NCBI RefSeq assembly: GCF_000380105.1
Contig: NZ_KB904455.1
Coordinates: 1 to 51,075, forward strand
Reading direction: 5' to 3'
Source: Streptococcus orisratti DSM 15617
GTDB lineage: Bacteria; Bacillota; Bacilli; Lactobacillales; Streptococcaceae
Length of the DNA stretch: 51,075 nucleotides
The notes beneath the pieces are model-generated. The model ran no database searches, was not told the origin of the DNA, and was given only the letters and a program-made list of their open reading frames with translations. Within the stretch, counting starts at the first letter, position 1. The number at the start of each line of letters is the position of its first letter. A program made the position numbers and the translations under genes. Below, piece by piece: positions 26,677 to 37,647 of this stretch.

Positions 26677-26903
26677 AGGATTTGATTGAACATGAAAATG
26701 TCTTTACAATGGAGGAATTTTCAAAAAGTGTGAACGAGTTCCTTGCGTTCCGCAGATATGATATATTGAAAGATAATGGACATATTTCCCATAAGCAGGC
26801 AGTAGAGAAAGCATATCAGGAATATGATATTTTTAACAAGACGCAGCCGATAGAATCTGATTTTGATAAGATAGTAAAAGGATTGGAAAAAGCTGAGAAA
26901 TAA
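26606..26903 (+). pseudogene. Remnant of a RhuM-family gene (C-terminal part)
   Basis: The frame reads DARLDEKQIRQLERAVTGYF, then EDLIEHENVFTMEEFSKSVN and ESDFDKIVKGLEKAEK, which is the C-terminal region of RhuM-type proteins found in many islands and mobile elements. The N-terminal two thirds are missing and a stop (26604-26606) lies just upstream in frame; only a TTG at 26616 could start it. A deletion joined it to the DUF6061-like gene in another frame. A product is doubtful. Confidence 0.65.
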
Positions 26904-27002
26904 ACAAAGTTAAATAAAACTGTCAAAATTCAGCAATACAGAAAAAGCGAATTTAGGAAATAGCAATTGTGAAAAAGACGGAACAATATCCGCCTTTTTC
27001 TA

Positions 27003-27056
27003 TTGACAGATAATAGGTAATATATTACCATATATAAAGTAATATATTACCTATTG
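27003..27056 (+). promoter_or_regulatory. Palindromic operator and promoter of marR-flavodoxin
   Basis: TTGACA (27003-27008) is followed by a long inverted repeat: AATAGGTAATATATTA (about 27013-27027) and TAATATATTACCTATT (about 27040-27055). The left half itself contains the palindrome GGTAATATATTACC. It overlaps the likely -10 and ends at the ribosome site, ideal for autorepression by the MarR protein. Confidence 0.75.
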
Positions 27057-27065
27057 GAGGATGAT

Positions 27066-27539
27066 ATGAATATTAAAGATGTGATTCGTAGTGACAAAGT
27101 AGATTTTACAGGGATTGATTCATCTTATTTTTTACTGGGATTATTAAGTGCTTTTGATAACAGATTTCAGGCTGTTGCAGATAGCACGATGAAAGAAGTA
27201 AGTTGGAAACAGTTTTTTGCAATTATATGTATTAATCTGTGTAAAGGAAAACCAACGGTTAAAGAACTTGCTGAGATTATGGGTAGCTCACATCAGAATG
27301 TAAAACAGATTTTATTAAAATTGGAAAAGAAAGGTTTTGTTACTATTATCGTAGATAAAAATGACAAGCGAAAACAGCGCATTGAACTTACTGACTATTG
27401 TAGAGATTTCTGTGAAAAAAACGATGAAATGACTATGAGTATTTTGAAAAAAATGTTTGCAGGTGTTTCAGAGGAGCAGCTACAAGTAACAATACAGACG
27501 ATTATACAAATTGAAGATAATTTGAAGGATTTAGCTTAA
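27066..27539 (+). CDS. MarR-family transcriptional regulator
   Basis: A 157-residue winged-helix regulator. The HTH reads PTVKELAEIMGSSHQNVKQILLKLEKKGFV (about residues 68-97) and the wing is VDKNDKRKQRIELT, with the DxR..R pattern of MarR wings. Two Cys-containing segments (IICINLCKGK and CRDFCEKND) could allow redox sensing; this is speculation. The ATG at 27066 has GGAGG five bases upstream; a TTG at 27054 overlaps that site. It is followed ten to thirty bases later by a flavodoxin gene and preceded by a palindrome, forming an autoregulated redox-type pair within the foreign segment. Confidence 0.9.
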   Translation: MNIKDVIRSDKVDFTGIDSSYFLLGLLSAFDNRFQAVADSTMKEVSWKQFFAIICINLCKGKPTVKELAEIMGSSHQNVKQILLKLEKKGFVTIIVDKNDKRKQRIELTDYCRDFCEKNDEMTMSILKKMFAGVSEEQLQVTIQTIIQIEDNLKDLA

Positions 27540-27573
27540 TTTAAGACAAATGAAAGAAATGGAGAATATTGAG

Positions 27574-28110
27574 ATGAGAAAAGACATTATTGTAATTTAT
27601 AATTCACAGACTGGATTTACAAAGAAATACGCACAATGGATTAGTGAAGCCCTAGAATGTGAATGTGTTGAGCTTAATGAAGCTGGCAAACTGAACTTTG
27701 AGCAGTATGATGCGATAATATTTGGCGGCTGGGCATGTGCAGGTGGAATTAGTAAAATCAAGTGGTTCAAGAACAATCTAAAAAAGTGGAACGACAAAAA
27801 ATTGGCAGTATACTGCGTAGGCGGAAGTCCTATAGAAAATCCTGAAATAGAAGTGGCGATGAAGAATTGGTTTACTGAAGAAGAACATCAAAAGGTAAAG
27901 ATATTTTATTGTCCGGGTGGATTTAATTATGAGAGAATGTCGGGTACTTCTAAATTAATGATGAAAATGTTTATAAGTGTATTAAAGGCAAAAAAAGATA
28001 AGACTGAAGCAGAGAAGATTCAAGCAGAAATGATTTCTAAGTCATACGATATCAGTGACAAGAAATATATTGAACCAATTGTGGACTGGGCAAAGCACAT
28101 TTGTGATTGA
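27574..28110 (+). CDS. Flavodoxin-domain protein
   Basis: A 178-residue FMN-binding protein. The phosphate loop is YNSQTGFTKKYAQW (TxTGxT type, near the N-terminus), followed by IIFGGWACAGGISKIKWF. The pattern IGG..C.GGS and the long C-terminal segment resemble HemG-like menaquinone-dependent flavodoxins more than short electron carriers. The ATG at 27574 follows GGAG; two earlier in-frame ATGs (27550, 27559) lack a site. Downstream of the MarR gene, it probably handles quinone or oxidative stress carried by the element; this is inference. A 13-bp perfect hairpin follows. Confidence 0.85.
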   Translation: MRKDIIVIYNSQTGFTKKYAQWISEALECECVELNEAGKLNFEQYDAIIFGGWACAGGISKIKWFKNNLKKWNDKKLAVYCVGGSPIENPEIEVAMKNWFTEEEHQKVKIFYCPGGFNYERMSGTSKLMMKMFISVLKAKKDKTEAEKIQAEMISKSYDISDKKYIEPIVDWAKHICD

Positions 28111-28135
28111 TGTGATAAAATTGAAAATTCCAGTA

Positions 28136-28170
28136 ATATGAACTACTCGAAATTTTTGAGTAGTTCATAT
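28136..28170. terminator. Hairpin after the flavodoxin gene
   Basis: ATATGAACTACTC (28136-28148) and GAGTAGTTCATAT (28158-28170) form a perfect 13-bp stem. The T run is poor, so it may be a terminator or a transcript-stabilising hairpin. Confidence 0.6.
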
Positions 28171-28292
28171 TTGTAATACCAAACTTTTTTCTAATTCTCC
28201 CGAATTATGGGAAAAATTAAAATTTTATAACATTTATAAAAATAGTTCCGATTTCCTTTCGGATTTCTCCTATAAGTGAGACAATAATTATT

Positions 28293-28345
28293 TTTACACA
28301 AACCAGCTTATTCGTGGTAGAATAAAACCACAGATAAGCTGGTTG
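28293..28345. repeat. Inverted repeat in the recombinase leader
   Basis: AAACCAGCTTAT...GTGGT and ACCAC...ATAAGCTGGTT fold into a long interrupted stem directly upstream of the recombinase ribosome site. The AACCAGCTTAT half also occurs before the DUF6061-like ORF (26372). It may be a promoter/operator unit or a recombination-associated sequence. Confidence 0.55.
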
Positions 28346-28355
28346 TTTGTTTTGA

Positions 28356-30190
<1,835 letters not shown>

Positions 30191-30290
30191 ACTGTCCCCG
30201 AAATAACCCTTAGATAATGAAACATGAGTTTGACGGATAGTCATAATTGTATTATCATGATTGAGTATCAAAATGAATGATGAGGAAATT

Positions 30291-31505
30291 ATGACACGTT
30301 TTTTTAAAATATGGAATCGGACGCCATTGATTAAGCGGATTGCTATCGGTGTTGTTATTGGATTATTTCTAGGGTTGCTCCTACCCAAGCTTAGTCTTAT
30401 TGGTCTATTGGGCCAGATGTTTGTTGGCGGTCTTAAAGCGATTGCACCACTTTTGGTATTTGTCTTAGTTGCGAATGCATTATCTCAGCATGAAGAAGGA
30501 CAAAAATCGAATATGTCAACGGTTATTGGTCTTTATCTTGTAGGTACCTTTTCAGCAGCTTTTGTGGCAGTTTTAGTCAATTATATTTTTCCATTGACCT
30601 TGACTCTAACCAAGTCCGCTGAAACGGATTTAGCTGCACCGCAAGGCATTGCTGAAGTTTTTCAGACTTTATTATTGAAATTGGTTGATAATCCTATCAA
30701 TGCTATCGCAACAGCCAACTATATTGGTGTTTTGACTTGGGCAGTAGTTTTTGGTTTGGCTATGCGGAATGTTAGTCCAGCAACCAAAGAATTGTTACAG
30801 ACACTCTCTGAAGTAACGTCAAAGGTAGTCACGTGGATTATCAATTTGGCGCCAATTGGGATACTAGGGCTAGTTTTTACTACTATTTCCGAAAATGGCG
30901 TAGGAATTTTAGCGGACTATGGTCTTTTGATTGCTGTTTTGGTAGGGACAATGTTGACGGTTGCCCTTGTGGTTAATCCATTAATTGCCTTTATTATGAT
31001 GCGTGAAAATCCCTACCCTCTTGTTTTTCGTTGTCTGCGGGAGTCTGGACTTACGGCTTTCTTTACACGAAGTTCAGCAGCTAATATTCCTGTGAATATG
31101 AAACTTTGTGAAGATTTAGGACTTAACAAGGACACTTACTCAGTTTCTATCCCTTTGGGAGCTACTATCAATATGGCTGGTGCAGCTATTACTATCAATG
31201 TTTTGACTTTGGCTGCGGTTAATACTTTAGGGATTTCTATTGATTTTTTAACAGCTCTTTTGCTGAGTGTTGTAGCTGCAGTGTCCGCTTGTGGTGCATC
31301 TGGCGTAGCAGGAGGTTCTCTCTTGCTGATTCCTGTGGCATGTAGCCTCTTTGGTATTTCTAACGATCTTGCAATGCAGGTAGTGGGCGTAGGTTTTATT
31401 GTTGGAGTAATCCAAGATTCCTGTGAAACAGCTCTCAATTCTTCAACGGATGTTCTCTTTACTGCGGTAGCTGAGAAATCTGTTTGGGGTAAGAAAAAAC
31501 GTTAA
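30291..31505 (+). CDS. sstT: Serine/threonine:sodium symporter SstT
   Basis: A 404-residue transporter of the dicarboxylate/amino acid:cation symporter family. Eight helices and two re-entrant loops are expected. Family signatures are [20 protein letters not shown] (serine-rich hairpin), [18 protein letters not shown] and [21 protein letters not shown], followed by [17 protein letters not shown], which matches SstT rather than the glutamate subgroup. I chose the ATG at 30291 with GAGGA upstream, giving [17 protein letters not shown]; the frame extends ten codons upstream. It follows the foreign segment directly, so its native upstream region may have been replaced. Confidence 0.93.
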   Translation: MTRFFKIWNRTPLIKRIAIGVVIGLFLGLLLPKLSLIGLLGQMFVGGLKAIAPLLVFVLVANALSQHEEGQKSNMSTVIGLYLVGTFSAAFVAVLVNYIFPLTLTLTKSAETDLAAPQGIAEVFQTLLLKLVDNPINAIATANYIGVLTWAVVFGLAMRNVSPATKELLQTLSEVTSKVVTWIINLAPIGILGLVFTTISENGVGILADYGLLIAVLVGTMLTVALVVNPLIAFIMMRENPYPLVFRCLRESGLTAFFTRSSAANIPVNMKLCEDLGLNKDTYSVSIPLGATINMAGAAITINVLTLAAVNTLGISIDFLTALLLSVVAAVSACGASGVAGGSLLLIPVACSLFGISNDLAMQVVGVGFIVGVIQDSCETALNSSTDVLFTAVAEKSVWGKKKR

Positions 31506-31515
31506 TAAGTAAGCG

Positions 31516-31543
31516 AGGTTGGGCAGTAGCGCAGCCTTTTTTG
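31516..31543 (+). terminator. Terminator after sstT
   Basis: AGGTTGGGC / GCGCAGCCT with a 4-base loop (one mismatch, one G-T) is followed by six T residues. Confidence 0.7.
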
Positions 31544-31563
31544 TAAAAAAATAGATAATACTA

Positions 31564-31578
31564 ATAGTTTAAAACTAT
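31564..31578. promoter_or_regulatory. MET-box-like palindrome upstream of the SAM hydrolase gene
   Basis: ATAGTTTAAAACTAT is a perfect palindrome about a single central base. It matches the core of the MET box found before metQ (12173-12189), and lies 85 bases before the hydrolase start, as at metQ (about 84). Confidence 0.75.
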
Positions 31579-31662
31579 GGTTGGTTCAAGAAATAAGAAT
31601 CTTCCAAAACGGTGTCGTTTATGATAAAATAAGACATTGTTAAAAGGAGGTTAGCTATAAGT

Positions 31663-32505
31663 ATGAGTAATAAATTATTAGTGTTGCAGTCAGATTTTGG
31701 TTTGGTTGATGGAGCAGTTGCAGCCATGATTGGTGTGGCTTTGCAGGAAGATCCAACGCTTAAAATACATAATCTAACACATGAAATCACTCCTTATAAC
31801 ATTTTTGAGGCTTCATATCGTCTCTTTCAGACGGTAGAATATTGGCCAGCGGGGACTACATTTGTCTCTGTCGTGGATCCAGGTGTGGGCTCTAAGCGTA
31901 AAAGTGTGGTTGCTTTAACAGAATTGGATCAATATATTGTGACGCCTGATAATGGGACACTTTCTTATATCAAGAAACATGTAGGGATTAAGGCTATTAG
32001 GGAGATTTCAGAGGTAAAAAACCGCCGCAAAAATACGGAGTATTCATATACTTTTCATGGACGTGATGTTTATGCCTTTACGGGTGCTAAATTAGCAAGT
32101 GGGCATATTAGTTTTGAGGAAGTTGGACCAGAATTACCAATTGATGCTATTTTGGAACTTCCAGTAGTGGAGACGAGCTTTACAGATGAGTCAGTTTGTG
32201 GTGCAATTGATATCTTAGATGTGCGTTTTGGTTCTCTCTGGACCTCCATTACACGTGAAGAATTTTATAGCCTAGATCCAGACTACGGTGGCCGTTTTGA
32301 GGTGACTATTTACAACAATGATATGCTGGTGTATCAAAATCAGGTGACCTACGGCAAGTCTTTTGCGGATGTGCGTATTGGTCAGCCTATTATCTATATC
32401 AATTCGCTTTACCGTGTTGGTCTTGCCATCAATCAAGGGTCATTTGCTAAGGCTTACAATGTCGGTGTTGGATCAAATTGGCGCATTGAGATTAAGACGA
32501 TTTAA
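31663..32505 (+). CDS. S-adenosylmethionine hydrolase (DUF62 family)
   Basis: A 280-residue enzyme of the SAM hydroxide adenosyltransferase family, which converts SAM and water to adenosine and methionine. Motifs are LQSDFGLVDGAVAAMIGV with the SAM-binding Asp, VVDPGVGSKRK and VTPDNGTLSYI in the N-terminal domain, and a C-terminal beta domain from about residue 175. AAAGGAGG lies upstream of the ATG. It starts a cluster with a full ECF transporter, separated from the S component by a repeat element. A MET-box-like palindrome upstream points to methionine control. Linking SAM breakdown to uptake of a related compound is inference. Confidence 0.9.
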   Translation: MSNKLLVLQSDFGLVDGAVAAMIGVALQEDPTLKIHNLTHEITPYNIFEASYRLFQTVEYWPAGTTFVSVVDPGVGSKRKSVVALTELDQYIVTPDNGTLSYIKKHVGIKAIREISEVKNRRKNTEYSYTFHGRDVYAFTGAKLASGHISFEEVGPELPIDAILELPVVETSFTDESVCGAIDILDVRFGSLWTSITREEFYSLDPDYGGRFEVTIYNNDMLVYQNQVTYGKSFADVRIGQPIIYINSLYRVGLAINQGSFAKAYNVGVGSNWRIEIKTI

Positions 32506-32509
32506 GAAA

Positions 32510-32661
32510 CTGTATTCACAGTTCAACACTTCCATCTAAGGCTAGTTTTTGAACTACTCATCGTTAGTTTTTTTCAAGATACAGTCAGTATTCTCTTAAA
32601 AACTGCCTTGATTAGTGAAAAATTATCTCTTATATAAAAGCACTTCACTTGTGAATACAAG
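32510..32661. repeat. Inverted-end repeat, copy 4, carrying a promoter-like pair
   Basis: It begins CTGTATTCACAG five bases after the hydrolase stop and ends CTTGTGAATACAAG, 26 bases before the S-component ATG. Inside, TTGATT (32608-32613) and TATATA (32631-32636) have a 17-base spacer directed at the S-component gene. The copy therefore forms its 5' leader and may supply its promoter. Confidence 0.75.
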
Positions 32662-32686
32662 TTCTAATAATCATAAAGGAGTTATC

Positions 32687-33235
32687 ATGAAAAACAATTC
32701 AATCAAAAAAGTTGTCGCAACAGGAATTGGAGCAGCGTTATTTGTAATCATTGGTATGCTGATTAATATTCCTACTTTCGTGCCGAATACCAGCATTCAG
32801 CTTCAGTATGCGGTTCTCGCCCTTTTTGCTATTATCTACGGACCAACTGTAGGTTTCTTTTCTGGTTTTATAGGGCATACTCTGAAAGATGCTTTCCAAT
32901 ATGGCAATCCTTGGTGGACATGGATTTTGGTGAGTGGCTTGCTTGGTCTTGCCATTGGTCTTTTGTCTAAGAAAATCAATATTGAAAAGGGTCATTTGAC
33001 AGTCGGTGACTACCTTTGGTTTAACTTTGTGCAAATTGTTGCCAATGTTGTCGGGTGGGCTGTTATTGCGCCTTACGGTGATATCTTGATTTACCACGAA
33101 GCCTCAAGCAAGGTTTTTGCTCAAGGGCTTTTGTCGGCGGCTGTTAATAGTGTGACTATTGCCATCGGTGGTAGCCTCTTGTTGGCCGCTTACGCTAAGT
33201 CTCGTGTGAAGTCAGGTAGTTTAACTAAGGACTAG
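32687..33235 (+). CDS. ECF transporter S component (UPF0397-like)
   Basis: A 182-residue substrate-capture membrane protein with about six helices. The N-terminus [20 protein letters not shown] has the AxxxA-type surface used by S components to dock on EcfT, and [17 protein letters not shown] is typical of the UPF0397 group. Annotation pipelines often call this group riboflavin-type, but the true substrate is not established to my knowledge. AAAGGAG precedes the ATG at 32687; an upstream in-frame TTG at 32615 lies inside the repeat and is rejected. Proximity to SAM hydrolase and a MET-box-like site suggests a methionine- or SAM-related compound. Confidence 0.85.
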   Translation: MKNNSIKKVVATGIGAALFVIIGMLINIPTFVPNTSIQLQYAVLALFAIIYGPTVGFFSGFIGHTLKDAFQYGNPWWTWILVSGLLGLAIGLLSKKINIEKGHLTVGDYLWFNFVQIVANVVGWAVIAPYGDILIYHEASSKVFAQGLLSAAVNSVTIAIGGSLLLAAYAKSRVKSGSLTKD

Positions 33236-33393
33236 TTTAATAGTTATAACATTTATGACAAGCTGATATCGGCTTGTCTGCTTTGCTTTAATGCAGAAAG
33301 TTAAACATTTTGGTCCGCTTATGGTGAGCGTTGGGGAAGGTTTTACTCTCTACGCACACTTGCTAGGACAACTTAATATTATGGGGAGAGATT

Positions 33394-35070
33394 ATGGCGC
33401 CATTTATTCAGTTTAAACAATTTACCTTCAAATATGACGCACAAGCGGCGCCAACTTTGAAGAATATCAATCTGATCATCGAAAAGGGGCAGAAGGTGCT
33501 GATTGTTGGACCATCGGGTTCAGGAAAATCTACTCTTGGTCACTGTCTGAATGGAATTATTCCCAATACCTACCACGGAGAGAAATCGGGGACCTTCACC
33601 ATTGATGGAAAGGATGCTTTTAACTTATCTATTTATGAGAAATCACACTTGGTTTCTACCGTTCTGCAAGATCCAGACGGTCAATTCATCGGCTTAACGG
33701 TAGCAGAGGATCTGGCCTTTGCTCTTGAAAATGACGGTATTACTCAAAGTGAGATGGTACAGAAAGTTCACGACTGGGCACAGCGATTAGATTTGCTGAA
33801 TTTTCTTAATCATCGTCCGCAAGATTTATCTGGAGGGCAAAAGCAGCGCGTTAGTTTGACAGGAGTGTTGATTGACGAGAGTCCCATCTTACTTTTTGAT
33901 GAACCATTGGCGAATCTTGACCCAAAATCGGGTCAAGACACTATTGATTTGATTGACCGTATCCACCACGAGCAAGAGACGACAACTATCATCATTGAGC
34001 ATCGTCTGGAGGATGTTCTCTACCGTCAGGTGGACAAGGTCGTGTTGGTCAACGATGGTCGCATTCTCTTTGATGGGACACCTGATGAGTTGTTAAAAAC
34101 TCAGCTTCTAGCAGATAATGGGATTCGAGAGCCACTCTATGTTACGACTTTACGTGATTTGGGTTTTCCTGTAGAAATGGCAGAGCATTTGTCTAAACTT
34201 GATCAGTTAGACTTAGATGGTCTGACTTTTGACAAAACGAGTAGATCAGCTCAGCCATTACCCAAAGAAAAACTCTTGGAGGTCAAAAATCTCAATTTTG
34301 CCTATAATGCTGAGCGCCAAATTTTGAAGGGCATCAATCTGACCATCGGCAAAGGGGAACGTTTGGCTATTGTTGGTCGTAATGGTGCTGGAAAATCCAC
34401 ATTAGCTAAGGCTTTGTGCCACTTTATTGAGCCAACTGGTGAGATGCTCTATCAAGGGAAGTCAATTACAGCAGATTCGGTTAAGGAACGGGCGGAGAGG
34501 ATTGGCTATGTTCTGCAAAATCCTAATCAGATGATTAGTCAGAGTATGATTTTTGATGAGGTGGCTTTGGGCTTGCGTTTGCGAGGGTTTTCTGAAGCTG
34601 AGGTAGAAGAACGAGTGCTTAATACGTTGAAAACATGTGGGCTTTACGAGTTTCGGAAGTGGCCTATCTCGGCTCTATCCTTTGGTCAGAAGAAGCGTGT
34701 GACCATTGCTTCTATCTTGGTACTTAACCCTGAACTTATTTTGCTGGATGAACCAACAGCAGGTCAAGATAAGAGGAATTATACCGAAATCATGCGTTTT
34801 TTGGACACTTTGCATGCAGCGGGCCATACTATTGTCATGATTACGCATGACATGCAACTCATGCTAGAGTATTCAGATCGTAGTGTGGTGGTCAGTGATG
34901 GCCAGATTTTAGCAGATTGTTCTCCTGTTGAGCTCTTCGCACAGCCTGAAATTTTGAAGCAAGCGCACTTGAAGCGAACTAGTCTCTTTGATTTAGCTGA
35001 AAAAATTAAGGCGGATCCTCTTGCCCTGACTCAATTCTATATCCAAAAAGAAGGAGGAGCCCATGGCTAA
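33394..35070 (+). CDS. ECF transporter ATPase with two ABC domains
   Basis: A 558-residue fusion of the two ECF ATPases (EcfA1/EcfA2 in one chain, as in YkoD-type systems). Domain 1 has Walker [10 protein letters not shown] (about 40), signature LSGGQKQR and Walker B ILLFDEP. Domain 2 (from about 295) has GRNGAGKST, signature LSFGQKKR and LILLDEP. It powers the adjacent S component through EcfT. It overlaps the EcfT gene by eight bases. It is dedicated to one S component (group I ECF), unlike the shared EcfAA'T module of streptococci, which is not in this window. Confidence 0.92.
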   Translation: MAPFIQFKQFTFKYDAQAAPTLKNINLIIEKGQKVLIVGPSGSGKSTLGHCLNGIIPNTYHGEKSGTFTIDGKDAFNLSIYEKSHLVSTVLQDPDGQFIGLTVAEDLAFALENDGITQSEMVQKVHDWAQRLDLLNFLNHRPQDLSGGQKQRVSLTGVLIDESPILLFDEPLANLDPKSGQDTIDLIDRIHHEQETTTIIIEHRLEDVLYRQVDKVVLVNDGRILFDGTPDELLKTQLLADNGIREPLYVTTLRDLGFPVEMAEHLSKLDQLDLDGLTFDKTSRSAQPLPKEKLLEVKNLNFAYNAERQILKGINLTIGKGERLAIVGRNGAGKSTLAKALCHFIEPTGEMLYQGKSITADSVKERAERIGYVLQNPNQMISQSMIFDEVALGLRLRGFSEAEVEERVLNTLKTCGLYEFRKWPISALSFGQKKRVTIASILVLNPELILLDEPTAGQDKRNYTEIMRFLDTLHAAGHTIVMITHDMQLMLEYSDRSVVVSDGQILADCSPVELFAQPEILKQAHLKRTSLFDLAEKIKADPLALTQFYIQKEGGAHG

Positions 35071-35893
35071 TCAACTTATCGGTTATCAGGAAAATTCTGG
35101 CTTCATTTACCATTTGTCGGGTGCCAGTAAGTTGCTTTTCTTCGTTTTAGTGTCAATTGCCTGCATGACGACTTATGATACACGATTAATTTTGCTTGTG
35201 GCCTTGTTTGCGACTCTTTTGCTGAAAATGGCTGGAATTTGTTGGAGTCAGATTTCTTTTGTAATCAAGTTCATTACCGTTTTTGCACTTTTGAATGTTC
35301 TCATGGTTTATCTCTTTGCACCAAGCTATGGTGAGAATATTTATGGCGCAAAGACAGTACTTTTGCAGGGCTGGGGACCTTTTTACCTAACCAGTCAAGA
35401 AATTTTTTATCTTTTCAATCTGACTCTCAAATATTTTTGTACAGTGCCATTGGCGGTGCTCTTTCTGATGACAACTCACCCGAGCCAGTTTGCCTCCAGT
35501 CTTAATCAAATCGGAGTACCTTACAAGGTGGCTTATGCGGTCAGTTTGACGCTTCGCTATATCCCAGATGTGCAAGAGGAATTTTATATGATTCGCATGT
35601 CACAAGAAGCGCGTGGATTGGAATTATCCAAGAAGGCCAAGCTACTTGAGCGCATCAAGGGGAATCTTCAAATTGTCATTCCCTTAATTTTTAGCTCGCT
35701 TGGTCGTATTGACACCATCTCAACAGCTATGGAGTTGCGCCGTTTCGGGAAAAATAAAAAGCGGACTTGGTACACCCAAAAAAACTTTACTAAACAGGAC
35801 GTTGCGACAGTCTCTCTTGCCCTTATCATCCTTTTAACGAGTTTAACTCTTTTCTATGTTAACCAAGGTAGATTCTACAATCCTTGGCGGTAA
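35063..35893 (+). CDS. ECF transporter transmembrane component EcfT
   Basis: A 276-residue membrane scaffold linking the ATPase to the S component. Helices occur at about 25-60, 65-85 and 105-135, and one near the C-terminus. The two ATPase-contacting motifs are visible: [12 protein letters not shown] (ARG) and [13 protein letters not shown] (second coupling helix). AAGGAGG overlaps the end of the ATPase gene. It completes the four-gene SAM hydrolase/ECF set and is followed by a terminator shared with the convergent GIY-YIG gene. Confidence 0.92.
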   Translation: MANQLIGYQENSGFIYHLSGASKLLFFVLVSIACMTTYDTRLILLVALFATLLLKMAGICWSQISFVIKFITVFALLNVLMVYLFAPSYGENIYGAKTVLLQGWGPFYLTSQEIFYLFNLTLKYFCTVPLAVLFLMTTHPSQFASSLNQIGVPYKVAYAVSLTLRYIPDVQEEFYMIRMSQEARGLELSKKAKLLERIKGNLQIVIPLIFSSLGRIDTISTAMELRRFGKNKKRTWYTQKNFTKQDVATVSLALIILLTSLTLFYVNQGRFYNPWR

Positions 35894-35908
35894 TACGTAG
35901 CCTATTAC

Positions 35909-35947
35909 AAAAAGCACACCACAGATTATTTTGCGGTGTGTTTTTTA
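35909..35947. terminator. Bidirectional terminator between ecfT and the GIY-YIG gene
   Basis: CACACC / GGTGTG (35915-35920, 35935-35940) extends by a few imperfect pairs, with A residues on the left and T6 on the right. The GIY-YIG stop codon sits in the loop. Confidence 0.8.
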
Positions 35948-36216
35948 ATATATTCTAGTTTTTGTTTTCTATTTTTTTGCTTGAAGTAACTTTCGGCGCT
36001 CATAGCTTCTTCTTTGCTGGCGAAGCATTCCGAGTATAGGAGCTTGACGGGGAGTCTAGCTCTGGTATACTTGGCACCTTTGCCTGCGTTGTGGGTTTTG
36101 AGGCGGCGGTCAAGATCGGTTGTATAGCCAGTGTAGAGGCTGCCATCTGCGCACTTGAGCACATACATATAAGCTTTCTTAAGACTTGTCTCTGATTTCT
36201 TGCTTGTTGCTGTCAT
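35926..36216 (-). CDS. GIY-YIG nuclease-superfamily protein (UPF0213-like)
   Basis: A 96-residue single-domain GIY-YIG protein. The motif appears as [23 protein letters not shown] with the catalytic Arg, and the conserved Glu is in [13 protein letters not shown]. Bacillus and streptococcal relatives (YazA/UPF0213) are uncharacterised. The ATG at 36216 comes one base after the stop of the methyltransferase gene (TAATATG), and there is no clear ribosome site, so translation is probably coupled. The frame runs open further upstream inside the methyltransferase gene, but that is a shadow. Confidence 0.88.
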   Translation of the reverse strand: MTATSKKSETSLKKAYMYVLKCADGSLYTGYTTDLDRRLKTHNAGKGAKYTRARLPVKLLYSECFASKEEAMSAESYFKQKNRKQKLEYIKKHTAK

Positions 36217-36217
36217 A

Positions 36218-36979
36218 TTAGTTTGCTTTGCCGTTTTTGCCAAAATAAATCTCAAAAACTTCATCGGTATAGTCACCATTATCCTTGTGGACATAAAGAG
36301 GTGGTAGGATTTTGAGTCCATCAGTTGAGCCATCCTTGATAGCCTCGATAAGGAGCAGGTTTGCTTCACGTCCTGACTTGGGATAGACAAATTGGATGCG
36401 CTTTGGAGCGAGGTTGTAGTGGCGCAGGGTATCAATGATATCTAGAAAACGGTCAGGGCGGTGAACCATGGCTAAGCGGCCGTTGGATTTAAGGGCATGA
36501 CGAGCGACCTCGCAAATGTCATTCAGATTGGTCGTGATTTCGTGCCGTGCTAGCAAATAATGCTCCGACAGATTCTTCTTGGAAGTTTCTGTAGCCTTGA
36601 AATAGGGCGGGTTGCAGAGGATGAGTTCAACCTGTGAGCGAGGGACGTGGTCAAGTAGATTTTTCAAATCATCATTAACCATCCGCACCTGGTCTTGCAG
36701 GTTGTTAAGCTGAATAGACCGTTCTGCCATATCCGCCAGACGCTCTTGCAATTCTACAAGGGTAATTGTCGCCGAAGTAGCAGTGCTGGTAAAGAGACCT
36801 ACGGCACCGTTCCCAGAGCACAGATCAACAATGAGCCCGCGGCTTGGAATTTTTGGAAAACGAGAAAGCAGAACACTGTCAATAGAGTAGCTGAAGACAT
36901 CCTTATTTTGGATAATCTTTACATCAGTTGAGAAGAGCTGGTCAATACGCTCTCCCTCTTTTAAAAGTGGATTTGTCAT
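36218..36979 (-). CDS. tRNA1(Val) (adenine-N6)-methyltransferase, TrmN6-like
   Basis: A 253-residue SAM-dependent methyltransferase. Motif I reads [13 protein letters not shown] (about 52-64), and the catalytic NPPY motif is [10 protein letters not shown] (about 128). The C-terminal [20 protein letters not shown] is characteristic of the YfiC/TrmN6/YabB group that methylates A37 of tRNA-Val. The start [16 protein letters not shown] is at 36979; the longer frame starts at a TTG inside the neighbouring gene. A minus-strand TGTTATAAT lies so close (-10 about seven bases from the ATG) that the mRNA may be leaderless. It is paired with the GIY-YIG gene. Confidence 0.9.
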   Translation of the reverse strand: MTNPLLKEGERIDQLFSTDVKIIQNKDVFSYSIDSVLLSRFPKIPSRGLIVDLCSGNGAVGLFTSTATSATITLVELQERLADMAERSIQLNNLQDQVRMVNDDLKNLLDHVPRSQVELILCNPPYFKATETSKKNLSEHYLLARHEITTNLNDICEVARHALKSNGRLAMVHRPDRFLDIIDTLRHYNLAPKRIQFVYPKSGREANLLLIEAIKDGSTDGLKILPPLYVHKDNGDYTDEVFEIYFGKNGKAN

Positions 36980-37013
36980 AGATTTTATTATAACAGAAAA
37001 TGTATCAGTTGCG

Positions 37014-37538
37014 TTAGAGGAGTTGCTTTTTTTCCAGCCATTTTGAAAATTGCTTGCCAAGTGTAAGTGCTAAAATCAGATTGATTCCAACGATGAGACA
37101 GCCAATGACGGAAAAAACAAGCAGATCTGCCCAATTAAACTGTAAAAGCAGACTAACTTTTCCAATAATCCAACAGCTAATAGGAAGGCAGATAAGAGAA
37201 GTCGCCAGAGAGGGAATATACTGCCTGAAAAAGAGCGATTGTAATATGTGGACTAGCAGATGAAGGGTATAGGCAACGAAGCCACCTAACCAGATGAGGT
37301 AGAGAATTCGATGATGACCGATAAGAGCAACCAGCGAAAAAATTAAGACGATTATCAGCTCTTCAAAAACGGCTAAAGCAAAGCCTTCCGTTGAAAGGCC
37401 ATCGTGAAGTTTGAGAAAAAGCGGAGCCTTCTCTTGGAGCAGCTGTTTGTGTTTGTTCATCCAAGGCATGAAGCCGACAATTTCTTCCATATCATGAAAG
37501 ATAAAGAGTAAAGGGAAAAGCCAGATGTAAGTTACCAT
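37014..37538 (-). CDS. HXXEE-domain membrane protein
   Basis: A 174-residue protein with about five membrane helices. The family motif HDMEE (residues 15-19 in IFHDMEEIVGF) is at the end of the first helix, and other conserved polar residues appear in YTLHLLVHILQS, so a membrane metal site is plausible. The function of the HXXEE family is not known. AGGAGGT is seen upstream of the ATG on the minus strand. It precedes the methyltransferase gene by about 35 bases. Confidence 0.85.
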   Translation of the reverse strand: MVTYIWLFPLLFIFHDMEEIVGFMPWMNKHKQLLQEKAPLFLKLHDGLSTEGFALAVFEELIIVLIFSLVALIGHHRILYLIWLGGFVAYTLHLLVHILQSLFFRQYIPSLATSLICLPISCWIIGKVSLLLQFNWADLLVFSVIGCLIVGINLILALTLGKQFSKWLEKKQLL

Positions 37539-37647
37539 ATACCAGACCTCCTTTGTTCATTATAGCACGTTTAAAAATGAGTTTCTTCTTTCGTAAATAA
37601 CCTAATCGTGATACAATGAAAAGAAAGATTAAAAAAGGAGTAAGCTA

